A DNA stretch of 64,000 nucleotides, from contig NC_090746.1 in the NCBI RefSeq assembly GCF_036898095.1, positions 57,166,651 through 57,230,650 of the forward strand, read 5' to 3'. Positions 48,501-51,370 of this stretch are shown here, in pieces (the first letter of the stretch is position 1; the number at the start of each line of letters is the position of its first letter). The stretch is from Palaemon carinicauda. Its lineage: Eukaryota > Arthropoda > Malacostraca > Decapoda > Palaemonidae. The translations under genes were made by a program, and so were the position numbers. Below the pieces are notes generated by a model. It saw only the letters and a program-made list of their open reading frames with translations, did no database searches and was not told the origin of the DNA.

Positions 48501-51370
48501 TCTCGATTAGGTAGTGTTAGGAACAAAGTAGTGAGTGAAAACGGGAGTAAGAAATTAGTTATCATCTAAAGTGGATATGAATGTGTTGATGTTGTTTGGC
48601 CATGTAGAGAGAATGGAAAATGGATGTCTGCTGAAGAAGGTGATGAATGCAAGAATTGATGGGAGAAGTACAAAAGTAAAGCCAAGGTTTGGGTAGAGTG
48701 ATGGAGAGAGGAAAGCTCAAGGTGGAGAATAGATTTGTGTAAGGCAAAAGAGCATGTTAGAAATAGGAATGAATGGTGGACGATTGTGATGCAGTCCTGA
48801 TAGGCTCTGCTGCTTTCTCTAATGGCCTAGGTGACCACTGAGGTAGCAGTAGTAGGGGATTTGGTATATGAAGCTTCATTTGTGGTGGCTAACGGGGGAG
48901 GCGGGGCTATGGCACCCTAGCAGTACCAACTCAACTTGGCTGAATACCTCGTCAGGCTGGGAGGAGCTAAGAGAAGAAAAGTCTCCCTTTATTCTTTTTT
49001 GTCTGCTACACTCCAAACGGTGAAAAGTGCCTTGGTAAATAGAAAGAATCACGTGGCTAATTGCATTTATAATCATGCTTTACAAGTCATAGTTTGACCT
49101 GTGCCATATTAAGTAAGGAAGAGGTAAATAAAATCTATTATTTTGATGATTTATAAATGTGAGTTATGTTGGTAACATTCTTGAAATGCAAGTTTTTCGA
49201 CATTACAGATAAAAACACAAAAGTTTTCTCTTCCCTCCCCTGTGACTTTCCCCTCGAGGAAGCTGGTTCTAGAATTTAGAGAAGAGAGGTAGGATAGATT
49301 TTAAAAGAAGTATCGGAATTTTGTTACTTTGGAAATACAGAGTTGGGAGGCAGGGATTGAGAAAATTTGAAAAGAGTTGTAACACAGGTGGAAGTTGACG
49401 AAGGTTGCTAGATCATTGGTAAATGAAAATATCACATTAATAAATGGAACAAAGGTTGCATGCATAAGGCATGATATAATCTATGCTACAAAACACGGGG
49501 GACTAACAAAGGAATATAATAAACAGGTTAAGTCACAAGATTTTCCTCATGGTTTTTCAGGGTTTGGTCATGTGTGCAGCTGCATTAGGTGAATCTGAAG
49601 CTCGTACACAATTTTGGACTCATGTTTTAGATCCTCCAGTTACCTCATTCAAGCAACTTGTATCAGCAGAATCATTTGCAAAGCAATACCAGCAAGAGGA
49701 AATGAAGAAGCAGGTTCTTTATCACATTGATAATTTCATAGGTAAGTGATATATTGCAGTGTTTTGCTATCAACCTGAAAATGAGTGATTGTGGACCTAA
49801 TTTGTTATTTAATGTGATATCAAGATACTTCAAGAACAGGTGAATGGAATTTGATAAAGCTCTCCTTATATTGTATCATCAGCTGATTAAATTTTTTTGA
49901 GAGCAATGAGTAGGACTTCATAACTCATAGCTTTGAAAATCAGTGCTTGCTTTATATATTTATCAAGAATGTTTATCTTGAGTTGCCTAGTAAACATATT
50001 AGCTAAGGTTCATCAAGCCATACTTTATAGTATATGAGGTAGTGTGCTAAATCAAATATGCTTCTTATATAGTGTCTCTTAATGTTTTTAATGCTTCATA
50101 GGCAGTTGTAAGAATGAGTTGACCCTAGTGGAAGTAATAGCTCAAAAGGGAACGTAATGAAAACTGCAGTGTAGACTACAGTGTAGTTGGCAAAAAGGAT
50201 ATTACAAAAATCCGAAGTGTCTGCACCTGGATCATTAAGTATGCAAAAATTACACGTAAAGCTCTTGATGTATCAGTAAAAATATTGATTGGCAACTCAA
50301 CTAATGTTGGCAAACTTGGCAATTAAAAGTCTATGTTGAGATCAGAATGTTAGTTACGAGAAATAGTAATGACAGCATAGTCATTTTTTTGTTGTTGTTA
50401 ATCAAAAGAAATCATATACTATAGCTCCCAAAAGTAATGTTAACCAAGTATGCTGTGTAATCTAACACTCTTTATGATGTTATTGGACAAGTTTGGCGTG
50501 AGGTGATGAAAAAATGGTAGACCTGATTGGTGTGGAGTGGATGCCATATATGACCCTGGATATTATTATACTAATGCCTACAACTGGTAACCATGCATAC
50601 CAACCCTACTGCGTCATTTTGTTCATGTAATGATATTTTGCCCAACACAGTAACGTTTTTTTGGGGCGGGACCTATAGTACATGAAAGGTAATCTACTGT
50701 ATGAGTAAGAATAGGCAGTTATGAATAATCCTGGTAGAATTATATTGACAACCTCATCATCCTTGTTGAACTTGTATTGTCTTGAATATGTAGACACTTG
50801 AGACTTTTGTCTTCCAAATTTACATACCATGAACCCAGTGGTTCCTACTATCCTCATATGCTGCATATCTGTAGTACTGTCAACACTCATACAAGGTTTT
50901 CCCCATTTTGTTATCAACAATCTTGAACAGCTTTAAGCTATCAGCATTAATGATTATTCTTTAATATCTGCCTTTTTCAAATTTTTCTCTACCTTTCTGG
51001 GAAGTGTAACTTTGACTCCTGCTACTCACAAGTCTTGTCTCTGCTTAATTCCTATTAATATTTCTGGGTTTATAAGAAAAATTATTCATAAAAAAGAATT
51101 CAAACTATTTTAAAGGTTTGTATAGCAGCACTAGTTATATGTAAATTACATTAGAAAAGTTATTTTCACACCTAATATATTATGTAAATTACAGGTGCTG
51201 TTCAAGGTTGTCTCATGCCTACTGCACAGTGTCTTTTTACCCGTTTGGTTGGTGTACTGAATGACAGCGTTCGGCTCCTGGATCTATATCACAACTATCC
51301 TACTGTTGTAGAAACTGTCTTGGAATTGTTTGTTGAGTGTGGCAGAAGAATGTTATGTTATCTCACCCCG
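785..51370 (+). CDS. xpo4: Exportin-4 gene, partial (spliced, 15 confident exons)
   Basis: Exportin-4 is a HEAT-repeat nuclear transport receptor of the importin-beta family. It works with Ran-GTP and is known to export eIF5A and Smad3 and to import some Sox factors. The spliced exons match the vertebrate protein in order without gaps: MVKRGS, GTDLRRIF, WRETFLDP, REDWELG with QLASLNG, HEDQLYMEAF, CHLAPPDGSR, EHSVPLL, LYEDIHWLLL, GETALIPAEM, LSPEV and QQEEMKKQ. The match runs from about residue 120 to 830 of roughly 1,150, so the start codon and first exons lie upstream, and about 300 C-terminal residues lie beyond the last donor at 51371. The span is over 50 kb because introns carry DIRS, LINE and Tigger insertions. 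One intron is U12-type. Two junctions are not fully resolved (27060 to 27673, and the donor near 27850). No exon carries a stop or frameshift, so the gene looks functional. Family assignment is from recalled knowledge of the family, not a search. Confidence 0.93.
1129..1245 (+). CDS. xpo4: xpo4 exon B
   Basis: 39 codons in phase 0 between a CTTTGCAG acceptor and a GTATAG donor. It encodes CSILSALMQEY and a GLTWETHFKAKKQF segment, corresponding to the family's CSILTALLSEF and GLSMEFH segments. It joins in phase to exon A and exon C. Confidence 0.9.
1304..1500 (+). repeat. Left inverted terminal repeat of DIRS-1
   Basis: Runs from TTGTTCCCATAC through GGTGGCAACCCTACC and GGGGTTACCCAGC. The complement of each block is found in order at 11070-11250. 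A near copy forms the left end of DIRS-3 at 32607. Confidence 0.8.
2510..3780 (+). repeat. Degenerate tandem array encoding an RS-rich gag segment
   Basis: A roughly 20-base unit of the form GCTCACGATCACGAGCTAGA repeats through 2510-3360 and is replaced at 3430-3740 by a cleaner minisatellite built on CTCTCGTGCGAGACACTCATG. In one frame the units read Arg-Ser-Arg-Ser and Arg-Ala-Arg, as in the better-kept gag of DIRS-3. Many CGA arginine codons have become TGA stops and many CG pairs have become TG or CA. Open frames on both strands are a by-product of the repeat and are not genes. Confidence 0.75.
4000..5920. other. Interior of DIRS-1, no recognisable gene
   Basis: Mixed-composition sequence with many stops in all frames. 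It probably descends from the gag-pol interior of the element, but I could not match any part to reverse transcriptase, RNase H or recombinase. Confidence 0.5.
5924..5979. repeat. (TTA)n microsatellite, tail of the LINE
   Basis: About 18 uninterrupted TTA units. On the minus strand this is a (TAA)n tail directly after the conserved 3' end of the Jockey-like LINE. Confidence 0.9.
6540..6932 (-). pseudogene. LINE reverse transcriptase, C-terminal segment
   Basis: 130-residue open frame on the minus strand with the FNSLILPCFEYCSPVWSS block that follows the RT domain in Jockey-type LINEs. It is a fragment with no proper start; neighbouring RT sequence continues at 6940-7410 in shifted frames. 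Confidence 0.8.
7162..7410 (-). pseudogene. LINE reverse transcriptase, palm segment
   Basis: 82 residues with LDFSAAFDRVNHE (RT motif A, one catalytic Asp) and VPQGSVLGPLIF (motif B). The frame is cut at its 5' side by the inserted repeat at 7408 and ends shortly after motif B, so it cannot encode a working enzyme. Confidence 0.85.
7408..8080 (-). mobile_element. SINE-like dispersed repeat nested in the LINE
   Basis: About 670 bp, minus strand, ending in a short TAA-type tail at 7408-7432. Its 3' 150-200 bases closely match the 3' end of the surrounding LINE (5985-6190). The remainder is non-coding and matches plus-strand copies at 25110-25690 and 25700-26000. It splits the LINE reverse transcriptase. 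Confidence 0.8.
9030..10340. other. DIRS-1 3' interior with a degenerate internal duplication
   Basis: No supported gene. Two related segments of about 165-200 bases sit side by side at 9895-10060 and 10060-10260, each with a CACxAGTxATTA start and a GGTTATATACC block. The rest holds no motif I recognise. Confidence 0.5.
10911..11250 (+). repeat. Internal complementary region and right ITR of DIRS-1
   Basis: AAAGGTTTGTTAGTGTGGGA at 10919 is the complement of the element's left extremity, and CTAACACAAACCTGTAGTTA at 10977 matches the complement of its right extremity. This junction of both ends is the DIRS internal complementary region. The right terminal repeat follows to about 11250. Confidence 0.82.
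11251..11894. other. xpo4 intron sequence before exon C
   Basis: AT-rich unique-looking sequence with no ORF or repeat recognised, ending in the exon C acceptor. Confidence 0.6.
11895..12051 (+). CDS. xpo4: xpo4 exon C, ends at a U12-type donor
   Basis: 52 codons plus one base. The acceptor is TTTTTTAACAG. It encodes GTDLRRIFHFMVNLLGEV and then TLTWSFISLH, matching the family's EEDLRQIF and VLSWNF blocks. There is no GT donor near the end of homology; the exon stops directly before ATATCCTTTT, the consensus 5' site of minor-spliceosome AT-AC introns. The leftover base T pairs with TG of the next exon to give Leu. Confidence 0.88.
12290..13860 (+). other. 5' region of DIRS-2
   Basis: Non-coding or badly decayed. 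Contains blocks (GGGGTAAACCCAGAAAC at 12694, then CGGCCCGGAGGTTAACCTCC at 12775) with looser counterparts in DIRS-1 at 2350-2490 and near 17820, pointing to a shared 5' architecture. A related fragment lies at 47440-47640. Confidence 0.5.
14120..14335 (+). pseudogene. Cys-rich zinc-finger-like module upstream of gag (DIRS-2)
   Basis: 71-residue open frame with DPHSLCSSCRGSVC and CPECESWNEVQW, ending in a basic KKKKASKR tail. Six or more Cys in C-x2-C spacing suggest a zinc-binding fold. The same pattern (NPHSLCPMC, then CLECREWSASQW) occurs in DIRS-3 at 32939-33093 and in broken form in DIRS-5 at 60390-60540. I cannot name the domain; a nucleic-acid-binding role in gag is an inference. Confidence 0.65.
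14453..15140 (+). pseudogene. gag N-terminal part with RS-rich stretch (DIRS-2)
   Basis: Acidic, Ser/Pro-rich sequence in one frame (14453-14989) continues in a second frame (14766-15140) as an arginine/serine-rich stretch: HERSRRRRSCSGSRSRS and RRCRSPKRKFRRAGSP. A frameshift must lie between. The layout (acidic region, RS stretch, gag core) matches DIRS-3. Confidence 0.65.
15150..15905 (+). pseudogene. gag core, fused to RT by deletion (DIRS-2)
   Basis: 251-residue open frame: a basic/Ser-Pro region followed by AYRRVIGLIRRHHRLDEP and SDEVWLSSLSRM, a conserved gag segment in arthropod DIRS elements as I remember them. It ends at 15905 where sequence passes into the RT catalytic region in another frame, so the gag C-terminus and RT N-terminus were lost in one deletion. 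Confidence 0.7.
15893..17200 (+). pseudogene. RT (C-terminal half), RNase H and linker (DIRS-2)
   Basis: One frame broken by a single TAA at 16625-16627. It starts at GIRLIRYLDDWLLL, with the YLDD catalytic box of reverse transcriptase. RNase H follows with MLLFTDASKEGWG, NVLEMLAVRRA and MCDNATVVAYI, then FIPGKRNVLADGLSR. After it comes the DIRS-specific segment VLDLFATRLNAQLPVFCSP and DVYAFPPF. The fingers/palm N-terminal half of RT is missing, so the enzyme is dead. Confidence 0.88.
17160..17555 (+). pseudogene. Tyrosine recombinase N-terminal domain, truncated (DIRS-2)
   Basis: Read in a different frame from RNase H and overlapping it slightly, as usual in DIRS. EVIERLLKKEGYSSKMA, then VYQAKWATFTKWC, IADFLVHLRDE and IPAIKGVRAALGQVF form the SAM-like core-binding domain. 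The catalytic domain is absent; unrelated sequence begins at about 17555. Confidence 0.8.
17556..19560 (+). other. Retroelement-derived sequence with GATC-rich repeats
   Basis: Contains CTGCTGCCCGGAGGTCCGCC at 17815, resembling 5' blocks of the DIRS copies, then a long low-complexity region (18320-19000) of irregular units around TTGCCGATCGCTGATCACCG, then Ser/Arg/Pro-rich short frames to 19568. It is probably a gag region of another retrotransposon, but no diagnostic domain is visible. Confidence 0.45.
18320..19000. repeat. Degenerate GATC-rich tandem repeat
   Basis: Short units carrying CGATCGC, TGATCACCGAT and CAGCTTGCCGATC recur dozens of times with variable spacing. There is no fixed period, unlike a CRISPR array or a clean satellite. 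Local reading gives repeats such as SLPIADHRL. Confidence 0.7.
19565..19688. repeat. 56-bp tandem repeat, two and a part copies
   Basis: Units start at 19565, 19621 and 19677 with GTAGCACACACAGC and share TAGCTCTACTTCAATAGCAA. Copies are over 90% identical, suggesting a recent duplication. Confidence 0.85.
20272..20492. repeat. GC-box tandem repeat, four units of 62-65 bp
   Basis: Units start near 20272, 20334, 20399 and 20464. Each has AGCAAGCCCCGCCCAC or a variant, then AGACAAACGTT and CAGCTTCTCATTACGTTT. The CCCCGCCC core resembles Sp1/KLF-type sites. It may be a former retroelement promoter. Confidence 0.75.
20500..21405. other. Intronic repeat-derived sequence, nothing supported
   Basis: Short open frames without known motifs. 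Composition resembles decayed retroelement sequence. Confidence 0.4.
21410..21603 (+). pseudogene. Jockey-like LINE reverse transcriptase fragment
   Basis: The plus strand reads LLGMKLNPNKTQSMIVSRSR and FKILGVILDSKFAF, the region after the RT catalytic site. It matches the minus-strand LINE at 6890-7130, where the complement of the same bases is recognisable. No flanking LINE sequence is evident. Confidence 0.75.
21604..22669. other. 3' part of the U12 intron
   Basis: AT-rich sequence with no ORF or repeat that I recognise before the U12 branch site. Confidence 0.5.
22670..22678 (+). promoter_or_regulatory. U12 branch-point sequence
   Basis: TTCCTTAAC matches the minor-spliceosome branch consensus at every position. 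The likely branch adenosine is 22676 or 22677, 11-12 bases before the AC intron end. No long polypyrimidine tract follows, as is usual for U12 introns. Confidence 0.88.
22689..22801 (+). CDS. xpo4: xpo4 exon D, follows the AT-AC intron
   Basis: Two bases complete the split Leu codon, followed by 37 codons (PKRLMSVFEQDQN, then QQWRETFLDPTIVQLFF). The WRETFLDP block matches WRETLLDS of the family. It ends before GTGAGA in phase 0. Confidence 0.9.
22971..23128 (+). CDS. xpo4: xpo4 exon E
   Basis: 52 codons plus two bases, from a TATCTTACAG acceptor to a GTAAGA donor. It encodes LYWRVREDWELG, CLVQLASLNGAV and YLTQYLECLF. The QLASLNG motif corresponds to QLASLHG in vertebrates. Confidence 0.92.
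23129..23720. other. xpo4 intron sequence after exon E
   Basis: T-rich, no ORF or repeat recognised. Confidence 0.5.
23730..24520 (+). mobile_element. DIRS-type gag fragment, separate family
   Basis: The open frame 24198-24512 encodes KKFTEMVLSGAKAVTFLANQ and FANQWTQWYLKQKGPLVGQV. This resembles the gag core helices of DIRS-3 (TMESFVLTGTPTLEFLSHHV, then NAIFKRRDTIIG). The piece upstream (23735-24115) may be the element's left end and gag N-terminal part. The terminal-like sequence at 26501-26640 might be the other end of the same copy, with SINE insertions and the gap between. Confidence 0.6.
24653..25110 (+). mobile_element. tRNA-derived SINE (full head)
   Basis: The head (24653-24735) has a Pol III A-box-like TGGCCGAAGTGG and a B-box-like GAGTTCGAGTGCC at tRNA spacing, resembling a class II tRNA with a long variable arm. 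The body carries CTAAGGATGGGGGGTTTGGG and GCTGATCATATGTATAT. A head-less second copy lies at 28003-28215. Confidence 0.7.
25110..25690 (+). mobile_element. SINE-like repeat with LINE-type 3' tail
   Basis: Plus-strand copy of the repeat at 7408-8080. It ends TTTTCCAACTAGGGTTATAG with CTTAGCTTATAATAATAACA, the same 3' end as the Jockey-like LINE. It directly follows the tRNA-like SINE and may be its body and tail. Confidence 0.75.
25700..26000 (+). mobile_element. Second SINE-like repeat, cut by the assembly gap
   Basis: Starts near GTAGGTTGGCCAAGGC and matches the 5' two-fifths of the 7408-8080 repeat before running into the N run. Confidence 0.7.
26001..26500. other. Assembly gap (500 N)
   Basis: Exactly 500 unknown bases, a length typical of an arbitrary scaffold gap. 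It lies in an xpo4 intron between exons E and F. Confidence 0.99.
26501..26884. other. Retroelement end and intron before exon F
   Basis: GGTTTGTATGTAGGAAGAAT at about 26600 resembles the outer ends of DIRS copies (GGTTTGTATTAGT with AAAAATAC). The rest is AT-rich intron, with a short near-duplication of GTTATTCAATT at 26799 and 26853. Confidence 0.45.
26885..27060 (+). CDS. xpo4: xpo4 exon F
   Basis: The acceptor is TTCTCTCTAG at 26875-26884; the first base completes a Ser codon and the next residues are AQITEVEALGIS, aligning base for base in length with the family's EDSEAVGIS region. A later AG at 26890-26891 would break this alignment. The exon runs through FPPSVLVALPKEML and ends before GTAAGC, leaving one base (phase 1), which does not fit the start of exon G. 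Confidence 0.85.
27078..27448. repeat. Large palindrome (foldback or MITE-like), with CT/GA ends
   Basis: Two arms of about 110 bp or more are inverted copies around 27255: TCCTTGTTGCATTTTAGAAA at 27150 versus the complement of GAATGCAACAAGGA near 27371, and TTTGGGTGTATTTTATCAAT versus ATTGATAAAATACACCCAAA. Outside them, (AT)n then (CT)n on the left mirrors (AT)n, (GTAT)n and (GA)n on the right. No coding capacity. Confidence 0.88.
27463..27499. repeat. (CT)n microsatellite
   Basis: Uninterrupted CT repeat followed by CACATATATATT, echoing the left flank of the palindrome at 27078-27140. Confidence 0.9.
27579..27607 (+). CDS. xpo4: Candidate 29-base microexon of xpo4
   Basis: Exon F ends in phase 1 but exon G can only be read from phase 0, because an in-frame stop lies at 27649. 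A 29-base segment between an AG (27577-27578) and a GTATTA donor (27608) would repair the phase and add ten residues. The acceptor has only a weak pyrimidine tract and vertebrate exportin-4 lacks this insert, so a one-base assembly error at the exon F end is an equally good explanation. Confidence 0.25.
27673..27872 (+). CDS. xpo4: xpo4 exon G
   Basis: It starts after TTTTTATTGCAG and encodes FDHEDQLYMEAFEQMLQSW and YLKCHLAPPDGSR, matching DKDDMVYMEAY and CHLAAPDGTR of the family. Two donors are possible: a strong GTAAGT at 27850, which leaves phase 0, and GTAACT at 27873, which leaves phase 2. Only the second joins in frame to exon H, and it also gives nearly the family's spacing, so the end at 27872 is preferred. 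Confidence 0.82.
28003..28215 (+). mobile_element. SINE body copy, 5' truncated
   Basis: Matches 24757-24962 closely (GAGCTAAGGATGGGGG, GCTGATCATATGTATATGG, GTCAGTCTCTAGGGCAT) but lacks the tRNA-like head. Confidence 0.78.
28600..31335 (+). mobile_element. Tigger-like (pogo) DNA transposon, decayed
   Basis: Carries a broken transposase at 29171-30690. The 3' end has the typical Tigger signature: GGCTTGGAACCAATTAGG, then GCCACTCCAGAATGAATTAA and a terminal TCTAGAGGTATTAC, a decayed form of the family's terminal inverted repeat. The left end near 28592 is less certain. It sits in the xpo4 intron between exons G and H. Confidence 0.8.
29171..30690 (+). pseudogene. Tigger-like transposase pseudogene
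   Basis: DDE-type cut-and-paste transposase remnant. It begins MGPKNVAPVQEKKKRML, with a decayed CENP-B-type helix-turn-helix (MKLEIIQKYEAGM). Later come GWFEKFKRQSGIYSVVQHGE, QQVFICGKTGLLW (the DETG aspartate replaced), FKSHKVLKEMLPVMWRANAK and LFVEWINLCFG. The C-terminal part is open at 30383-30691. Frames change several times, with many stops, so no active protein is made. Confidence 0.85.
31437..31527 (+). CDS. xpo4: xpo4 exon H
   Basis: After CTCTTTTAG, one base completes a codon and 30 codons follow (SETVQADRVAFKDQ, then MVLIGLCGRQ). This matches the family's DDRDQFSDQLASVGMLGRI. A different frame is also open here (IDADEILRNC) but has no family similarity. The donor is GTAAGA, phase 0. 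Confidence 0.85.
31528..32606. other. xpo4 intron sequence between exon H and DIRS-3
   Basis: AT-rich sequence with no ORF or repeat recognised. Confidence 0.5.
32607..32830 (+). repeat. Left inverted terminal repeat of DIRS-3
   Basis: Matches the inverted right end at 44130-44356. It contains a 30-base direct duplication (ACTTTAATTGTGAGGTGGCA with CAACCC) at about 32680-32732 absent from the partner end. Confidence 0.82.
32939..33093 (+). pseudogene. Cys-rich module upstream of gag (DIRS-3)
   Basis: Short open frame from an internal ATG: MRTCPGCVGAALETNPHSLC, then PMCLGH, LPCLECREWSASQWEKVW. Four C-x2-C pairs, the same spacing as the DIRS-2 module at 14120. It is probably the N-terminus of the gag polyprotein; the link to the RS region is broken by a stop after residue 51. 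Confidence 0.65.
33430..34312 (+). pseudogene. gag RS-rich region (DIRS-3)
   Basis: In one frame this reads DRRSSRSERSSSRRRSRSRD, then further Ser-Arg dipeptides with a few stops (for example after RDSCS at 33538), then an open stretch from 33766 with SRSRTSRSRSRSRLSSSRDR. A Pro/Ser-rich tail follows to the Tigger insertion at 34313. The frame resumes on the far side of the Tigger at 39070. The RS composition resembles SR splicing-factor tails. Confidence 0.75.
34774..35643 (+). pseudogene. RTE-like endonuclease domain
   Basis: The frame starts LVLGCLNVRGCSTIESKRSE and includes DVLALCETKIKG (catalytic Glu), SAYGPG, VVVMGDLNARVG and a C-terminal MSDHFLVEG with the conserved Ser-Asp-His. A TAA stop at 35188-35190 splits it just before MGDLNARVG. 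All key residues are present, so decay is slight. Confidence 0.82.
36654..37760 (+). CDS. RTE-like reverse transcriptase, C-terminal open frame
   Basis: 368-residue open frame covering RT motif A (FMDLEKAYDRVDREAMW), motif B (GLRQGCVMSPWLFNLYVD), the catalytic LLFADDTVLVAD and the thumb (VDQFKYLGSVVAANGGVE), then LRWFGHVDRMENG and RSTRGRPRFGWMDGVKEAL near the end. The frame is preceded by shifted RT N-terminal pieces (36179-36640), with a local duplication around 36370-36440. The domain itself looks intact but lacks a proper start, so the LINE is probably inactive. Confidence 0.85.
   Translation: MYVAFMDLEKAYDRVDREAMWNGMRLYGVGGRLLQAVKSFYKGSKACVRIGNEVSDWFPVRVGLRQGCVMSPWLFNLYVDGVVREVNARVLGRGLKLVDENDHEWEVNQLLFADDTVLVADTEEKLGRLVTEFGRECERRKLRVDVGKSKVMRCTRREGGARLNVMLNGELLEEVDQFKYLGSVVAANGGVEADVRQRVNEGCKVLGAVKGVVKNRGLGMNVKRVLYEKGIVPTVMYGSELWGMKVMERQKLNVFEMKCLRSMAGVSRVDRVRNEVVRVRTGVRNELAARVDMNVLRWFGHVDRMENGCLLKKVMNARVDGRSTRGRPRFGWMDGVKEALGDRRIDVSEARERARNRNEWRAIVTQFR
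38076..38645 (-). pseudogene. Tigger-like transposase with internal deletion
   Basis: 189-residue open frame. The start MGPKRLSFASGIGSSEKRNK is followed by a CENP-B-type helix (LEVKQGIIEKHERGVRVSEL), and then jumps directly to the C-terminal acidic tail (EEVEHVLGSAQIKEVLGKY, VCRVVAQFDDVSLTYFRN) of the family. The whole DDE catalytic core is missing, as in internally deleted non-autonomous copies. The other Tigger (29171-30690) retains the core, which shows what was lost. Confidence 0.85.
39070..41000 (+). pseudogene. gag, continuation and core (DIRS-3)
   Basis: After the Tigger the gag frame reopens at 39070 with MSELRANAVPTSSTRPSTSS and runs to 39247; further Pro/Ser-rich pieces follow. The core (40050-41000, 316 residues) has FVLQKKYYEIEGEP, ERGAKYAMQAGLWLDLWL, TPTLEFLSHHVFNLLANAIF and GPEEIERAAERWRRSLND, a helical capsid-like region common to arthropod DIRS gag. 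Stops at 39248 and elsewhere break it. The C-terminal tail is Ser/Pro-rich. Confidence 0.75.
41160..42070 (+). pseudogene. RT (partial) and RNase H (DIRS-3)
   Basis: YQFKVLCFGIATAPRVF (RT motif B region) is followed after a shift by PPKYLDDWLILADSETTLL with the intact catalytic YLDD, then LVYLGIIIGTVQEKVFPPDE (41354-41638). RNase H remnants follow at 41740-42070 (MLFTDIYKEGW). The RT fingers are deleted: gag C-terminus at 41000-41150 leads directly into motif B. Confidence 0.8.
42112..43500 (+). pseudogene. RNase H linker and tyrosine recombinase remnants (DIRS-3)
   Basis: The open frame 42112-42567 has LWGSPTVDLFATSLNSKLPQ, YCSPVLDPQALW and DVYAFPPFCLMRRLL. Recombinase pieces follow in several frames: a core-binding domain (42500-42800, IAEFLVYLREG), a box with SAKSQ where the active-site Arg is expected (near 42955), and a C-terminal KDVTHH-like end near 43450. 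It has several frameshifts, so it is inactive. Confidence 0.75.
44030..44356 (+). repeat. Internal complementary region and right ITR of DIRS-3
   Basis: AAAGATTTGTTAGTATGGGA at 44041 complements the left end, and CTAATACAAACCTGGAGTTA at 44101 complements the right end; the right terminal repeat runs to 44356. Same layout as DIRS-1 at 10911-11250. Confidence 0.85.
44480..44900 (-). mobile_element. Jockey-like LINE fragment, minus strand
   Basis: GCAGTTCAACCACACGATTA and its near copy 60 bases on (tandem duplication, 44507-44610) resemble 6240-6290 of the LINE. CTAGACTTAGTAACATTCAC with GTTCAACTTC near 44820 fits the RT region near 7015. Decayed and non-coding. Confidence 0.5.
44901..45274. 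other. xpo4 intron sequence before exon I
   Basis: AT-rich sequence, nothing recognised. Confidence 0.5.
45275..45437 (+). CDS. xpo4: xpo4 exon I
   Basis: 54 codons plus one base after a TTTTCAG acceptor. APEHSVPLLTQLLEDRVGRM and LDQLYEDIHWLLLIA are among the most conserved blocks of exportin-4. The donor is GTATGA. The preceding intron (31528-45274) carries DIRS-3 with its nested transposons. Confidence 0.94.
45549..45726 (+). CDS. xpo4: xpo4 exon J
   Basis: Completes a Gly codon and encodes HVTTMDNEGETALIPAEM, matching GETPLIPPEI of the family, then a stretch ending in SSSSDPLIR. Donor GTCAGA after AAG; the AG completes an Arg codon with exon K. Confidence 0.92.
46101..46260 (+). CDS. xpo4: xpo4 exon K
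   Basis: After TTTTTTCCAG, it encodes MMSTVLRLCETESQALKANL, then GHLLSPEV and WFLRRFCLSYLLPNE. The family has LSAILRVSEVESRAIRADL and HLLSPQ here. Donor GTGAGT, phase 0. Confidence 0.93.
46261..46791. other. xpo4 intron K-L
   Basis: About 530 bases, AT-rich, no repeat or ORF recognised. Confidence 0.7.
46792..46961 (+). CDS. xpo4: xpo4 exon L
   Basis: 56 codons plus two bases: LSLALTSAFGRDSEGAGW and LVEDTVNLLVTMVDSKE. It matches STAFGADTEGSQW and NDTVQLLVTLVERRE. Acceptor CTGCTTTTAG, donor GTAATA. Confidence 0.93.
47222..47327 (+). CDS. xpo4: xpo4 exon M
   Basis: Completes an Arg codon and encodes GQHLVKTEGLMELVKL and TLGTLSSVAQRGLMQ; the family has FLSSPVQRTLMKA at this point. Acceptor ATGTTTTACAG, donor GTTAGG, phase 0. 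Confidence 0.88.
47440..47640 (+). mobile_element. Terminal fragment related to DIRS-2
   Basis: TTTCGGCGAAGCTAAAATAC with AGCTGCACCG, then CTTTTTGATTTTGATTCGGTAA and CTCTCTCCGC parallel the left part of DIRS-2 (CCGCGAAGCTGAAACCAGCT at 12323, then TTTTTAATTCTGTTTGGTAA at about 12437). It is a solo end without an internal region. Confidence 0.6.
47641..48250. other. Intron M-N, repeat-like sequence without a gene
   Basis: AT-rich sequence with blocks such as GTAGTTGTCGACTTATGATG that look like decayed DNA transposon ends, but no pair of inverted repeats was found. Confidence 0.35.
48262..49045 (+). mobile_element. RTE-like LINE, 5'-truncated copy
   Basis: Matches 37225-38005 over its whole length: GTGGAAGCAGATGTACG, GCAACTGTGATGTATGGATC and the 3' region with GGTAGCAGTAGTAGGGGATT and CACCCTAGCAGTACCA. 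Coding frames are broken by several small deletions. Truncation at the 5' side is typical of LINE insertion. It sits in the xpo4 intron M-N. Confidence 0.88.
49561..49741 (+). CDS. xpo4: xpo4 exon N
   Basis: 60 codons plus one base. GLVMCAAALGESEARTQFW, HVLDPP and AKQYQQEEMKKQVLYH correspond to the family's YWTEVLQP and QQEEVKQEI blocks. Acceptor GGTTTTTCAG, donor GTAAGT. Confidence 0.92.
49742..51194. other. xpo4 intron N-O
   Basis: About 1.45 kb of AT-rich sequence with no recognised gene or repeat. Confidence 0.6.
51195..51370 (+). CDS. xpo4: xpo4 exon O (last in window)
   Basis: Completes a Gly codon and encodes GAVQGCLMPTAQCLF, then VVETVLELFVECGRRMLCYL, matching the family's IIEVFVEVAHKQICYL. 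It ends before GTAAGT in phase 0. No later exon is visible in the remaining 12.6 kb, which is intron filled by DIRS-4 and DIRS-5. Confidence 0.9.
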
